Shown here one piece after another: positions 13,209 to 25,894 of a stretch of 64,000 nt of DNA. The notes beneath the pieces were generated by a model that had not been told where the DNA came from, ran no database searches, and worked only from the letters and a program-made list of their open reading frames with translations. The stretch spans positions 3,844,001 through 3,908,000 of the forward strand of contig NC_058501.1 in NCBI RefSeq assembly GCF_020382885.2, written 5' to 3'. The stretch's first letter is position 1. Every line of letters starts with the position of its first letter. Source of the DNA: Scatophagus argus (Eukaryota; Chordata; Actinopteri; Scatophagidae). Made by a program: the position numbers and the translations under genes.

Positions 13209-14250
13209 TAAATTTAAAAAAAAGAAATGAAGGATATGACACAGTAGATTAGTGTGTGAGTGTGAAATTATTCACACAGGAAATGCCCACTAAAATGGAA
13301 CGGTAATATACAGTAATACAATTCTGTGTAAGTGGGGAAAGGAAGCTACCTCATGACTTTCTGACAACATTCCTTTCATACATCTCTGCATCTCCCAAAA
13401 GAGGATTAACAAACAAGATCCTATGTAGTCTGGGCGCACTGACACAGATATCTCATGACACGAAGCCAGAGGTGCATGCTGGGCAGCTGTGTTGGCAAGT
13501 CAAAGTTTTATCACTGGAGAGGTCAAGCACAGCAGTGAGCAGCAGAGTGCAGCATGCCTCTGCACACTGACTCAGTGCTACACTACCTGGAGCTGTATGA
13601 GAGATCACTGAGTAAATGGAGAGGTCACTGAAAGGTGGTAAACCGTGACCTGTGTCTGTGCTCATCACAACACAGCGCATAGAAAACACAACAATGAATA
13701 CTTTCTAATTCTACAAGATTATATTCTACTTTAAATTCATGCTACTGAACTAGCTGTGAAATGCCACGTGAATCCAAAACACACTTACATGTGTAAGTAA
13801 GATTTAAAAGTGGACATGGACTGTCTTTTCCACCAAATTGTGCGTCTCTGATTTCCAGCTGACTCTTTTTCAGTCTCATTGCTAAGTGAACAAGCTAGCA
13901 GCGTCATCTTTAGCCAAGTAACGTAACTTCACCATATCGCAGTCACGAAAGCTTTACACAGCAAAACAGCCTTTAAGACTACTTTCTGTTGGGTTGAACA
14001 GTTTAAAGATCTGTATGGTACTAAAAAACCTGACCAAATCTATCACGAGACGACACACATTAGCTCACGTCAGTCCATTTTAACTCAAGCTAGCTGCTTA
14101 GCTAACGTTTCGTTTCAGAACAAGCATTTACTAACCTGTTTGTATATTCCTGTCAGCGTCCTGCCCTTCAACGTTAAAGTGGTATGAGGCCCTGGATGTC
14201 TGCTTGGCTTCCCTTCAGATTAATTATCACTATAACCCGCTGAATCTCAC

Positions 14251-14450
14251 CTGAAACAGGAGCATCCTTCGGACGCTTTCGAAACTGCTGTCGGCTAGTA
14301 GCTGCGCGTCGATGCCCTGCTCCCGCCCCGCCCCCCTCGCCAACGATAAGACGTATCTGACGTAGGGAAGCGAGCCAATGGGACCACCTGAAAGGAGTCA
14401 GACCTTCCACGTCAGAGGACTTGTCCTGACACACCCAGCGCCGGACACAC
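14251..14450 (-). promoter_or_regulatory. zdhhc3: zdhhc3 promoter and non-coding first exon
   Basis: A strong donor (TTTCAG|GTGAGA) ends a likely first exon at 14251. Upstream of it on the minus strand lies GC-rich, CpG-bearing DNA with a GC box (about 14324-14336), a CRE-like TGACGTAG (14358-14365) and a CCAAT element (14375-14379). There is no TATA box, as expected for a housekeeping promoter. The transcription start is not determined. Confidence 0.55.
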
Positions 14451-14553
14451 CCAGCGTTGTTGTGTGATTAAAATCAGTAGGCAAAGTTATAACAAAAGTA
14501 TTAGTCGTGTAGTAAAAAGTACAATATATGCCTCTGTAAAGTGGTAGAGTAGA

Positions 14554-14593
14554 GGATAGATAGATAGATAGACAGATAGATATATAGATAGAT
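14554..14593. repeat. (GATA)n microsatellite
   Basis: About ten imperfect GATA units. Such tails often mark the 3' end of fish L2 elements. Confidence 0.8.
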
Positions 14594-15259
14594 GGGGATT
14601 CCTATGTGGTGGCACTTGCTGCTTTATTTATTTGATATATATAAAAGCCTTTGGCAAGTCCAACACAGCTCTACTTTTTAAAAAACAAAATGACAAAGTA
14701 ACATATCCCAGCAAAACATAACATAATGTAATACAGCACCGACCACAGCACTATAATTATATATTCACAAAATGAATATGAAACATAAAATCATAAATCA
14801 AATTATTTGGCCAGGCTATCCAGAATGTACAAATATTATTTTCTTTTTCTGTGGGGGCAATTTTTGTGATTTATTGAAACCTTCTGCTCAGCATGTCAAG
14901 GAGATAATATATGCTGAAGAGAATTGTTTCGAAATGTTTATTTATTTTTTTAATTTCAAGTTTTCAATAGTTTATATTGCGAATTCCATTTTAATTGAGT
15001 AATAAAAACTTAACAAGTACATATATATAAAAATACTAAAACTTAGCCATCTTACCATATTCCTTAACAAAAGGAAAGAAAGATTTTATTACATATTTTC
15101 TTTTAAAACCCCTATCCCCTCACTCCCTTATAATTAACATCACCATCTGTAAGAAAGTGAACTGGGGGAGTTCTGGATCTTATCTTTTTCCCAAAAAAGA
15201 AATGACACCCATTGAAAGATGGCTGGGGCCCAGGTAAAAATTTCTATGTTTAATTGTTT

Positions 15260-15405
15260 GGAAGTGAATATATCCATCCATTTTCTAAATCATTTATCCA
15301 TGCAAGGTTGCAGGTCGGCGGCAGGGGGGGTGGGGGGGATGCTTATACCAGCTGACTACAGGCAAGAGGTGGGGTACACCCTGAACTGGTTGCCAGTCAA
15401 AGACC

Positions 15406-15460
<55 letters not shown>

Positions 15461-15540
15461 GGGCATTGTAGAGTAGTCACTTAACTTAATGTGCATGTTA
15501 TTTGGGGGGGAATTGTGGGAGGAAGCTGAAGTATAAATAT
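15260..15540 (-). repeat. SINE copy with CCATCC tail, minus orientation
   Basis: Begins with CCATCCATTTTCTAAATC, then the family block around CAGCTGACTACAGG and GCCAGTCAAAGACC, interrupted by a long (CA)n at 15407-15457. It ends near GGAGGAAGCTG. It belongs to the same family as 24950-25308. Confidence 0.65.
15407..15457. repeat. (CA)n microsatellite inside a SINE
   Basis: About 25 uninterrupted CA units. It has grown at the position where other copies of this SINE read GCCAACACACAAAGAC. Confidence 0.9.
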
Positions 15541-15599
15541 GTAGCAAAGTATATTAAAATGAAGACATGTGTAAAATGTATGTAACATTAAATCTATTT

Positions 15600-15940
15600 C
15601 AAACATGTGACTGGTGTCACAGTGGTAGTGGTTGCAATGGCACAGTTGTTCTTGACAGCTCATAGCAAGAAATTCTTGGCTCAAACCCCAGGCAGGGCCT
15701 TTCTGTGTGGGGTTTACATGTTCTCCCCTGGGTCTCCTCATTCCCTCAGGGTACTCAGGCTTCCTTCCACAGTCCAGAGTCATGCAGATCAGTTTAATTG
15801 CTTAGTCTGAATTGCCCATAGGTGTGAATGTGAACATGAACGGTTTGTTTGTCTATATGTTGGCCCTGTGGTGAACTGGCAACCCAAAGTCAGTGACCCT
15901 GCACAGGATAAGCAGTGACCAATAATGAATGGACATTACT
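15600..15940 (+). repeat. Diverged SINE copy, plus orientation
   Basis: Recognisable blocks in order: CAGTGGTAGTGGTTGCAATG, TTTACATGTTCTCCCCTGGG, GAATTGCCCATAGGTGTGAA and GGATAAGCAGTGACC. It lies 60 bp from an inverted copy of the same family. Confidence 0.55.
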
Positions 15941-16119
15941 ACAGTTTCATCACTAGATGGCAGTGCAGGACAGACAGCTCTTTCTGTCTGACCCATTGAT
16001 GCAATAGTCAACCTGAAAATAATCAGCCTTCACTGATTAATTCTAATGTTATTGTGTTTGACATTGACAATATTCAGTGATGAAAACTGGGGGTGGGACT
16101 GATTGATTGATGTTTATAC

Positions 16120-16368
16120 AATGTACATATTGGCTACTTTTACACATTGTACATACCTGTATTTTTAAATTTTCTTAAAAAATTTTTTTGAATACAGTTT
16201 TTGTAAATACTACTGTACTTGAGATTTTAGTTTTGGTTTATCCTATTTATATACTCTGCACTTTTCTCCTGTCTTGGTCGGGAATACTGCATGTGCAATT
16301 GTCTGTAGAAACAAGAATTTCCCTCCAGGGATTAATAAAGGAATTCTGATTCTGATTCTGATTCTGAT
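16120..16368 (+). repeat. L2-type LINE 3' end with (TTCTGA)n tail
   Basis: Contains AGAATTTCCCTCCAGGGATT then AATAAAGG and four TTCTGA units. This 3' terminal layout is shared by fish L2 elements and the SINEs that copy their tail. Confidence 0.6.
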
Positions 16369-17585
16369 GTGTGATGTGTTTTTGGATTAAAAAACAGAGT
16401 ACTGTACCCGTCAACATACATATGCTGGACAACTGCAACAACACACGAGAGCGGTAGCTCAATCTACGTCCACCTTCTCCTCACACACCCAACAGGACAT
16501 CAGTATGAGTTCTGTCAACATAAAGTTGACATGTAACTGTGAAATTTAGAGGCTATAAAGAGTGGAATCCTGTGAAGAAGGTTCATATGGATTCTTACAT
16601 CAGCCTTGAGAGAAAAAGAAAATCTCCTCTAACCGAAAGAAACACCCCAAAGGCTTGGAAAAATATTTTACATTTTACATATAATACATCATGTGAAACA
16701 CATGAAGGACTGTCTGTATTGTTTGACAATACAGCAGTGTTTTTCATGTATGGCATTTACCATACATACATACAAAATCAAATGTTAACCCGAGCTGGTG
16801 TGTGCATGCTAAACAAGTTTACTGATTGTGATGTACTTGCTGTAGGTCTGGAGGGAGTCAAATACACATACATACAACACAAACAAATACAATTGTTCTC
16901 AGCTGTGGTCCCTAATGATGTGCTGGAATACATTTACCTCATCACAAGCTGCAGAAACTAAAAGGCAGATCTGGGATTTTCCATCAGAAACAGTATTTCT
17001 TTACAGTCCTATGAGACAATGTCAGCCCCCAGAGAGCCATTTCTGATGATCGTTAAACAACTTTTCTGTTATCAAACCTTAGGAATGCAACATATAAATG
17101 AAGGACCTGAGATTTATTTTATGTGTGTATTATTTAAAAAAAATGTAAAACGTGCATTCAGTGTCAATTAAAGATGTATTTCACATGGAAAATACATTGA
17201 TAACTAATATTGTATTTAAAATGAGATACATTCTAATTTTCTTCTTTCTTATCTTTTATATTTTTTACAGCTGTATCAAGCACCCTCACCCCTCACCCTG
17301 TAGTGAATGTAATTAAGCAGAGAACTTCAGATCATCAAAGGATGTTCTGGCTACAGGAAAAAGGGAAAGCTCCTTTACATTCTACTGGATCAAAGCATCC
17401 TCTCATTTTCCATCTCAATCTGCTTCTCTTTTGCCTATTTCTTCCAGTCCAAATAGTTTCCCTTTGAGAAATACCACTGGCCCATTAAGATGAGCGACTT
17501 AAACAAGTGTTCTTACACTACTCAGTTTCTTATTAAGGCCCATTAGAAAAGTCTTACAGCATCTCTCAGGGGCAATTCCTAAATC

Positions 17586-17680
17586 CATGCATCCATTTTC
17601 TATACGGCCTATCCATCAGGGTCACAGGGTCATGGGGGCTGGAGCACATTCCAGCTGACTACAGCAATCATAAAAGGAAA
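17586..17680 (-). repeat. SINE fragment, minus orientation
   Basis: Tail part only: CCATTTTCTATACGGCCTAT, TCAGGGTCACAGGGTC and CCAGCTGACTACAGC, matching the 3' half of the family at 24950-25308 in reverse. Confidence 0.55.
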
Positions 17681-17929
17681 TCATGCCTCTTTGTTTCATA
17701 GGACAGTTATATGTCCTACTGTGGATTAAATTATCTTTTACCTTGTTTTTCCAGTGTGTGGAAAAAAGTCAGTGCCTAAAAAACTTATACCAGTAAAGCC
17801 TAAGCTTCACTTTACTTCTTCAGCCTCAAGAACAACATCACAGTGCTACTTCACATATTTGTTGCCTTAGTTGTTTCATTGTATGTTGTTGAAATTCATT
17901 GGTGGAATTGTATACATACATGTGCATGC

Positions 17930-18715
17930 ATAGAAGGTAAGAATGAGTAACATATAATAATAGAATAAAATAAGAATAAGGTAAAACAAAATAAAATAAG
18001 ATAAGTCAAATAAATATGGTTCTGGAGGTAGTACAAAAGTGAGGTAGTACAGAGTGGAAGTAGTGCAAGTAGGTGAGGTAAACAGTGCAAATGGTCAGCA
18101 GGTGGATAATGACATGAGCATAAATCAGTGCCTGTACTGAAGTAGCTGAAGTGCAGAGCAGCATGTTAGTCAGATGGTGTTCAACAGTCCAACAGCAGAG
18201 GGGAAGAAGCTGTTCTTGTGGCGTGAGGTTTTGGTCTGAATGGACCGTAACCTCCTGCCTAAAGGGAGTTTCTCAAAGAGTCCATGTCCAGGGTGAGAAG
18301 GGTCAGCTGTGATCCGACCTGCACGCCTCAGAGTCCTGGAGGTGTACAGGTCTCTGAGAGATGGAAGGCTGCATTCGATCACCTTCTCAGTAGAGCGCAC
18401 AGCACGCTGCAGTCTGTGCTTGTCCCTGGCAGTGGCCCCAGCGTACCACACGGTGATGGAGGAGGTGAGGATGGACTCAATGATGGCCGTGTAGAACTGA
18501 ACCATCATCTTGACTGGCACCTTTCCTCAGCTGCCGCAGGAAGAACATATCCTGCTGGGCCCTTTTGATGAGGGAGCTGACCATCAACACCTGAGGTCCC
18601 GGGTGATGGTGGTACCCAGGAAGCGGAAGGAGTCCACCATGGAGATGGGGGTGTCTGTTAGGATGAGGGGGAGAGATGGAGCTGGCATTTTCCGAAAGTA
18701 ATTATTCATATTCAA
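17930..18715 (-). mobile_element. 5'-truncated L2-type LINE (reverse transcriptase C-terminal part)
   Basis: On the minus strand, 18520-18170 reads a 116-residue ORF with FYTAIIESILTSSITVWYAG and FFPSAVGLLNTI, the typical end of fish L2 reverse-transcriptase proteins. A further 180 bp upstream codes TDTPISMVDSFRFLGTTITR in another frame, so at least one frame break exists. A probable 3' UTR runs to 17930. The copy is dead, with the endonuclease and the catalytic part of the polymerase missing. Confidence 0.75.
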
Positions 18716-18734
18716 TTCATTGCATTTTTTATAT

Positions 18735-18800
18735 GATTAAGATAACATAAGATAAGATAGGCCTTTATTAGTTCCACAGTGTGGAAATTTCTCCTATTAA
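18735..18800 (-). repeat. L2-type LINE 3' tail
   Basis: The reverse complement reads GAAATTTCCACACTGTGGAA followed by AATAAAGGCC and TATCTTATCTTATG, the usual short-repeat end of fish L2 copies. It is a separate insertion next to 17930-18715. Confidence 0.6.
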
Positions 18801-20229
18801 TTAAGCTGTTGCATGCACACCACTATAAATACATCTTGCTATATGAGAGGCTGAGATGCACCAGTCCAACCTAAGTAAATTCTAGTAACTTGTAACCCTT
18901 AACAAACTGTGAAGGGAGCGAGGTATGCCTGCCATCTTTGTTCTCTAAATGAACATCAAAGGAGAAAAAAATAGCCTATATTTCTTATATCCTCTATCAA
19001 GAAGAAATGTAAAACACATAAACACTGCTCTCTATGGAGAGTCAAACCAACACTCAATGCAGAATTAAGCAATAGAAATTTACATTTCTGTCTGTGCTTT
19101 CCCACAGAGTCAAAGACAAGCTGAGGTCGAGATATTCATGCATCAATGGGTTTTTTGAACTTATCTGTGATATAACATATGGCTGCTGAGCTACAGTGAG
19201 GACTGTGTGAATTATGTGCAGAGACCCAAGGTGAAAGACGCATGGAGGGGAAGGGAACTGAGTGTACGTGTAATGAATGAAGACGCCCTGGTGATGACTC
19301 ACCAAAGCTCATTCTCACCCACTTTTAAATCCTGACTGCTCCGCATTCTGTCTTCCACATCCTCAGGCTTCCATTATGACTGTCACTTTATATCTGCTGA
19401 TCTCTCCACCTGTCTGCCTCCACCTTTTTGTTATGTTCATCCCTTGATACCTGTCTGTCAGCCTTCCAGCCTCCAACCTCCCATCCAACCTCTTAAACAA
19501 GAACAAACTCTGCTCCTGTCATTTTCTCAGCACATCAGCCCAGCAGGAGTATTTTCAGAAGGTCAGGTCCTTTCACAGAAAGACTTGACGGGGGTGGGGT
19601 GTGTGTATATGGTGGTGGAGTGGTGATCACGACTCATCATGAAGCTTGATCAGTGATGAAAAATTAACTTAACAGAAGAAGGGGATTTAACCATTCAAAC
19701 ACAAGCACCTGAAATGTTTTAATCATAGCATCAACATGATGACATGAAGCTCCTCTGCTTTTAATACTCAAAACTAGTCTGTAATACAGAGAGTTAATGC
19801 TGAAGCACAAAATGTTTTATTCATCTGCTAAATCTCGGATCTTTGTTGATCTGCAGTTGAAATACAGGGCATATACAGTTTACAATGATAACAATGTGAG
19901 ATTTACTCTTTAATTGAGTAGTTTTTGATGCAAACAGAGGTAGACAAAAGCAGATACAGCAGAATCAGATTCAGCATGACTGTGACATGTATCACATTGT
20001 TAAGTGAGTGAGCCATACTCCCCAGACTCCAAAGCATACTTTAATTTTCCTTTAATACGGTTTGTCTTATAAATAAAACAAATTTCCATAAAACAAACTA
20101 AATGAGTAATGACATATTACTGTTGGCTTTGAAGAGTGAAGTTATGCCTCCCAATGGAAGCAGGAGTTACCCATAATTAAGATATCACAACTTCACTCAA
20201 CTCTAAGATTTTCAACTGATTTTCAAGTT

Positions 20230-20266
20230 CAGAGAGAGAGAGAGAAAGAGAGAGAGGGAGAGAGAA
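20230..20266. repeat. (GA)n microsatellite
   Basis: Imperfect AG repeat of about 37 bp. Confidence 0.8.
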
Positions 20267-22434
20267 GGTGGACAGATGATGGACAGTTTTTGAGGTGTAA
20301 ATCAATTTTTCAATTCTTACATACAAACAGCACTTTGGAAAATAAAAATAAATAAGATACCAGAGTGCATAAAAAAGCAACAAAAAATGCAGAAAGAGGC
20401 TAAGTCCAGAATGTTTTCAAGTCATAGAAACACCACTGTTAGTGGCATAAATGAGAACACTTTAAAGTAAGGCTACCTAACACAATATTATGCAGAAAAA
20501 CATAGCTGAATGACAAATTTTTCAGATTGTCAGCATCCTGCAAATATTACTCTAACTAAAAGGTTCATCTTTTGTTTCTTTACCTGAGTTAAAATAAGTT
20601 AGCTTACTTGGTATCAGAACAGTCACTTTATTTTATCTAATACATCAAATTTAATACAGTAATAATATTTTTAAAATAACTAGAAATCTTATTTCCAGTT
20701 GCTTGGTTTTTGGATATCTTTCAACAAAATATCCAAAACCAGCACAATAGTCTGGCATTTTACCATTACTAAATAGGCCAGAGTCCCACTGCAGGATGAT
20801 GACTGCAGACGCACATCTCACGAGCTGGATACAGTAGCTACGTTTGATGGTGAATACAGAGTGAATGTGCTAGTCATAAACAAGATAGTTATTTGTCTGA
20901 ACAGATAGAGAAAGAAAGAGAGAGTCATGGCGTGTGTCAGCGCAATAACTGTCCTTGTGTCGATATCATCATTGAACATACTGACATAAAAGAAAAACAA
21001 AGAGATGGAAGAAACAACACGTCTCACAACCTTGGTGAGGTAGCCTTTCAAGGCTATAATAACAGTGTTCCCTGTTGCTAAACTCAATCAACTGCATAAA
21101 ACCCTCTTGAACAGGCTTCCTTTAGTTCCTTTTGTTGAAATGTTGTACAAAAATTCTGACAAAAAAGAAACATTATCTTCTAAAAGGCTTCCAAACCAGA
21201 AGGTTGTTTGAGCTGCTGGCAGTGGACCAATGGAACAAGTAAGGCTTTCACACGATTCTTTATTTAATTGAACGTTTTATCTTTACAAAACAATGTCTTA
21301 TCAAGGATGTAGCAGGGAGAGAAAATAAATTTTCTGTAGATACATTATATAGGAGTTCATTACCGTAAGTGCATGCTTACATAGCTCTAGGTACCAAGCA
21401 ACCCACTGTTTTAAAGCCTAATGTAGCTACATAATAAAGTGTTCAGATTAGTATGTATGACCGTGGCTAACCTGAAAGAGGAGCACAAACCAATCAAGGT
21501 TACATTAGGGGAATCTATTGCTGAGAAACAGAAAGTACACGCTGAAAGAACAGCTAAGATCTGGGGTTACCGAGCAATGAAAAACAGCAAGCAGAGGTGG
21601 ATAGAGCAGGCACTCTTTCTAGATCTAAGTGAAGCTCTGTCCATTACCATTCCCGCTCCTACTTTGTCCAGTTCTGGCGGAATTATATGGCTTTGATCAC
21701 CTTTTTGGCGGGAGCTCAGTGATGAGTGATGGTTGCTCCATCAATAAGGTTCACTTTAACAATTTTTCTAATAGAAATCGTGATAAACCTCAAGAAAATG
21801 GGAACAAAACAGACACAGGCTTTTATACTCCAGTCCATTTCTGGGATGTACAAGTTTACGGTTATGTTTGTATCAAAAACACCCATCAATGACGTAGTTT
21901 CCATCAACTTGTGTTGTATGATATACAGACAAACATTCTTATCTTTTCTGGCTAATGTCATTTGGTGATCAAATCAAACCTGCTGCTGAATCCAAAATGT
22001 TTCACTTAAGTGCCTCTGCTGTGCATACTAAAGCCCCCGTCTTCTTTGTTATTCCTTGTTATGCAGAGAGGATAGATGAGATGATCGTGTGGGACATCCG
22101 GTAGCATAACACCATGTAAGTCCTTATAAAGCCATCTGTTTGATCCAAGCACATGATAAAAGACAGAGAAGAGAATCTAGCGAGGAATGCAGTGCAGATA
22201 AGATAAATGTGAGTTTTGGCAGTGCAAGGTTATGGGCAGACAGAATAAAGGCTCAAGTAGTGAGGAATTGTTCTTATAAGTTGCTATGGTGATGAAGGCC
22301 TGTTTTTGCTGTTTCATATCATGTTTTTCCTTTTTCTTATGTCATACTTGATCAATACTAGCTGTGACCCAGTAGCCCAATAGCATATCATAAAGAATAA
22401 TTCGGTTAGGACACCTCATTGGTTTAGGACACCT

Positions 22435-22830
22435 TTTTTCACATAACACTTTTGGTCTGGGGTGTTTCATGGTATAGGTTCAGTCCCAGTGAAGGGAAAC
22501 TTAACACAGCAACATAAAATTCTATACCACTGCATTTTCTAAATGTGTGCCAGCAGACCCTTTCCTCTACTGTTATGACAGTAATGTGACAGTGTGCACA
22601 AAGTCATGTCCATAAAAATGGGCTTCCCTGTTTTGTGTGGAAGAACTTGACTGGCCTGCACTTCAACCCCATCCAATATTGCAGCCAACTGGGACACATC
22701 CCGAGATGAGTGTCCAACTTCACTAAAAGCTTTCAACAAAGTGCTTGTTGGATCATCTGACATCTCTCAAAACTACTTCTGTCAAGTGTTGCAACCATGA
22801 GTGCTATGGAGTAGAGACTTCCAAAAGTGT
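22435..22830 (+). mobile_element. Decayed Tc1/mariner-like transposon
   Basis: Blocks GGTCTGGGGTGTTTCATGGT, CCAGTGAAGGGAAACTTAAC and AGAACTTGACTGGCCTGCAC match, in order, the transposase C-terminal half of a common teleost Tc1-like repeat. Reading frames are broken throughout. Confidence 0.55.
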
Positions 22831-22959
22831 GTGCTTTAACCGCATAACAATAATCTCATCTTATTCTGAAGAGCTATAAACACCTCGGACATGGTTAGAG
22901 GACATGTTGCATGACCTAGCTCATATCTAGTATACCCTGGCTTTTAATTCCCCTAAAGG

Positions 22960-23290
22960 CAATTCTCAGTTTTACAACATACAGTGCTATTTTAGACAAC
23001 AGTGTAATCAAACTTTGTACCATGGGTTTAGTGAAGGTAGCTTTTCTGTTCAGCATGACAATACCCACTGTGGTACATAAAGAAATAATTGGAAAAGGTT
23101 GACTGGCTTGTACAGAGCCCTAATCTCAACCCAATTTAACATCTTTGGAATGAAGTGGATAATCTCACTAAAGGCTTAAGGCATGATTCAGATGACAGAT
23201 CTTCTGACTGTGTCTTGAAATCCCCTTTCCCATGGCAGAATATGGGAAGCTGCTTTAGACAACTTTTGCAGCATTCCAACATAGACAACA
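22960..23290 (+). mobile_element. Second decayed Tc1/mariner-like copy
   Basis: Reads CTGTTCAGCATGACAATACC and, further on, a translated DWLVQSPNLNPI, stop, HLWNEVD. This is the Tc1-type SPDLNPIEHLW motif with an in-frame stop. It lies in the same orientation as the copy 130 bp upstream. Confidence 0.65.
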
Positions 23291-23469
23291 CATCACCTGC
23301 TTCCACTTCATGCAATGAATGACCAGGTGTATGGAAGTACAAAAGTTTGAACTTTTCTCTCACAAGCTCTCTCACAGTTACATTTGCCTTGTGAACAAAC
23401 ATGACTGCCACTGAGGAGAGACTTCCATCAGTGTGAGCTGTAACCCTATTTTGAACCGTTAAAGCATCT

Positions 23470-23960
23470 CACACAGAAGGCCATTCCGTTTGTGTCAGCC
23501 TGATCCCTGGGAGCTGAGGCTGAGTCTGATGGCTTGGGGAAAGAAACTGTTGCAGACAGTCTGGTCATGAGGATCCAAATGCTCTTACTTCTAGACAGCA
23601 GGAGGATGTGGAGTGTGAGTAAGGGATGTACAGGATCATCCACTCTAGAAAGATGGTATCACTGTCACAGGCAGGTGAAGTCCTGTAGTTAGTGATGGGC
23701 TGAATGCCCTGCCCCAAGTGCTGAGCATTGTTGTTGTCCTGGAGACGGCTGTGGATTTTCTGGTCATGCATGCACTTTGTCTTTCTGATGGCCCAGGGCA
23801 GTTTGGCCCTTGCTGATGGCTGTCATGTTACCTTCTCTGAAGGTGGAGCCCCTGGTCTTCAATAGTTCACACATCTCTGTAGTCATCAGCGGCATTGGGG
23901 CATGTGGTGACGGTCTTGGTGACAGTAACTTCAACAGTGCATTTGCTGATGTCTTCTTGC
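23470..23960 (-). mobile_element. Possible diverged LINE fragment
   Basis: GGGGAAAGAAACTGTTGCAG and the following TCTGGTCATGAGGATCC resemble a recurrent fish L2-related segment in reverse orientation. No intact ORF, and assignment is weak. Confidence 0.35.
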
Positions 23961-24949
23961 GGTGGTGGAGAAAGTACTGAGATTTGTTACTGTAAAAGTA
24001 CTAATACCATGCTAAAAAACCACTCCATTAAAAATATAAATAATACATCTAAGAAAGTTACTTAAGTAAAAGTATGTAGGAATGAAAATGTCATGAAAAG
24101 TATTTCAAGTATTAAAAGTATAAGTACTCAATTCAGTAAAATGTCCCCTCTGACTGTTATACTGTTATATGTTTTTGACTTGTAGTTGATTGCAGTGGAG
24201 CTCATTTTGAACTAATTTCTATAGGACTGCAACTCATGACTACTTTCATTATAGATTCATCTATAGATTCATGCATTATTTTGTCCAATCCACTGTGCAA
24301 ACTTATATATTATTAAAAAACGTAATAATTACAAGAATATGTAGCAAATCTTCATATTTGAGAAACTGGAACCATGGAATGTTTTACGTGACAGATAACA
24401 TAGATAGCCATCACTTAATTTTCTATCAGTCGATTAATTAACTAAATTTCAGCAGCTCTTGTACATTTTCGTATGCAAAAACATCATTTATTTGCGCCTT
24501 CTGAAATTCTTTCTGCTGGTTTAGCTTAGGTACAAAAACAGGAAAAAGCTCATTGTTTGTGTTAAAGAAAAGTAGTCGTAGTGGGGGACCTTCATTGCCA
24601 TGGTTACAATAATAATAAGCACTGTCGCCTCAAAGTCCAATGTTTTGCAGACCCATCAATCCACCTTGATCTCCCCCATCTGTGGATTTTGTTAAGAATA
24701 ACATCATCTGACCTCCTGCTTGGCACTTTAAGTATGTGCTTGACACTCACAATTTTGTCTCACCTTGTTTGGTATCCATTATTTTTACTGAAGGATGTAA
24801 AAGTACTTATTATAAATGGCACAATGGGCCACAGATTAGTCGATTTATTTATAATTATTGATGCATGAATATGTTCATCATCACTTCAATTTTACAGCTG
24901 GTAAAGGTAGTTCAAAGCTCATTTCAATTAATTCATATATAGTTTAGTT

Positions 24950-25308
24950 TAGTGGTGCAGTGGTTAGCACTGTCGCCTCATAGCAAGAGGGTTCCAGGTT
25001 CGAATCCCAGTCTGGGCCCTTCTATGTGGAGTTTGCATGTTCTCCCTGTGTCTGCGTGGGTTTTCTCCGGGTTCTCCGGCTTCCTCCCACAATACCAAAA
25101 ACATGCACATTAGGTTAACTGGCTACTCTACATTGCCCCTAGGTGTGAGTGTGAGAGTGTGTGGTTGTGTGTCTTTGTGTGTTGGCCCTGCGATTGACTG
25201 GCGACCAGTCCAGGGTGAACCCCGCCTCTCGCCTGTAGTCAGCTGGGATAGGCTCCAGCTCCCCCGCGACCCTGACGGATAAGCCGTATAGAAAATGGAT
25301 GGATATCA
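24950..25308 (+). repeat. Near-full-length tRNA-headed SINE
   Basis: Starts AGTGGTGCAGTGGTTAGCAC with a Pol III B box GGTTCGAATCCC (25006-25017 region). It continues through CATGTTCTCCCTGTGTCTGC and GGCGACCAGTCCAGGGTGAA, and ends CCGTATAGAAAATGGATGGA. This is one of the most abundant dispersed families in percomorph genomes; at least seven copies or fragments are in this window. Confidence 0.75.
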
Positions 25309-25799
25309 TTCTGTTTATAAATACTTTATTGTGCTCTGCTGGACTCAGACTAACTGCTTACCATTACTACTACTTCCCTAATAGTTTCAATCTAAGTCGG
25401 TTCAATGGTAGCTTAAGCAGTCACATAAATGTGGTAAAAAGTACAATATTTGCCTCTAAAATGTAGTGGATTTGAAGTATAAAATAGCACTATGCCACCT
25501 CTCTCACACATGCATACATTTCTTGATTTGTATGCTCTATTACCTACTTACACATTTTAATATGTAACTACATAATGGAGTGTTCAGTAATTGCATAAAA
25601 TCACAGGAAAATGTAGGATACTTTTTATCCTTAACGATGAGAAGGAAGGATGAATGAAGGAATGAAAGATTGATGTGTGTTTAATTAATTTTGTTGTGTC
25701 ATTTAATCAATGACTTGACTGCAAATGTTACCCCAAAGGTTTGTTTGACCTTAAGTTTGATGACATCCATAGATTGGCCATGTGCCACAGGAAACTGAT

Positions 25800-25856
25800 A
25801 AACACACACACACACACACAGAGCAAGAGAGAGAGACAGAGAGAGAGAGAGAGAGT
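25800..25856. repeat. (CA)n/(GA)n compound microsatellite
   Basis: Ten CA units followed by imperfect GA units. Confidence 0.85.
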
Positions 25857-25894
25857 CATTTTTCCATCACTTTTGGGGACATTACATAGACTAA

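Noticed and set aside
16539..16961. 140-residue plus-strand ORF
   Set aside because: No domain, AT-rich codons and no splice or promoter context. With this base composition a few ORFs of this length are expected by chance in 64 kb.
21439..21696. 85-residue ORF with charged N-terminal half
   Set aside because: No splice context, no family, and length within chance.
24950..25020. Possible tRNA gene (B box GGTTCGAATCC)
   Set aside because: The sequence continues into a multi-copy SINE body and cannot fold as a full tRNA cloverleaf by eye.
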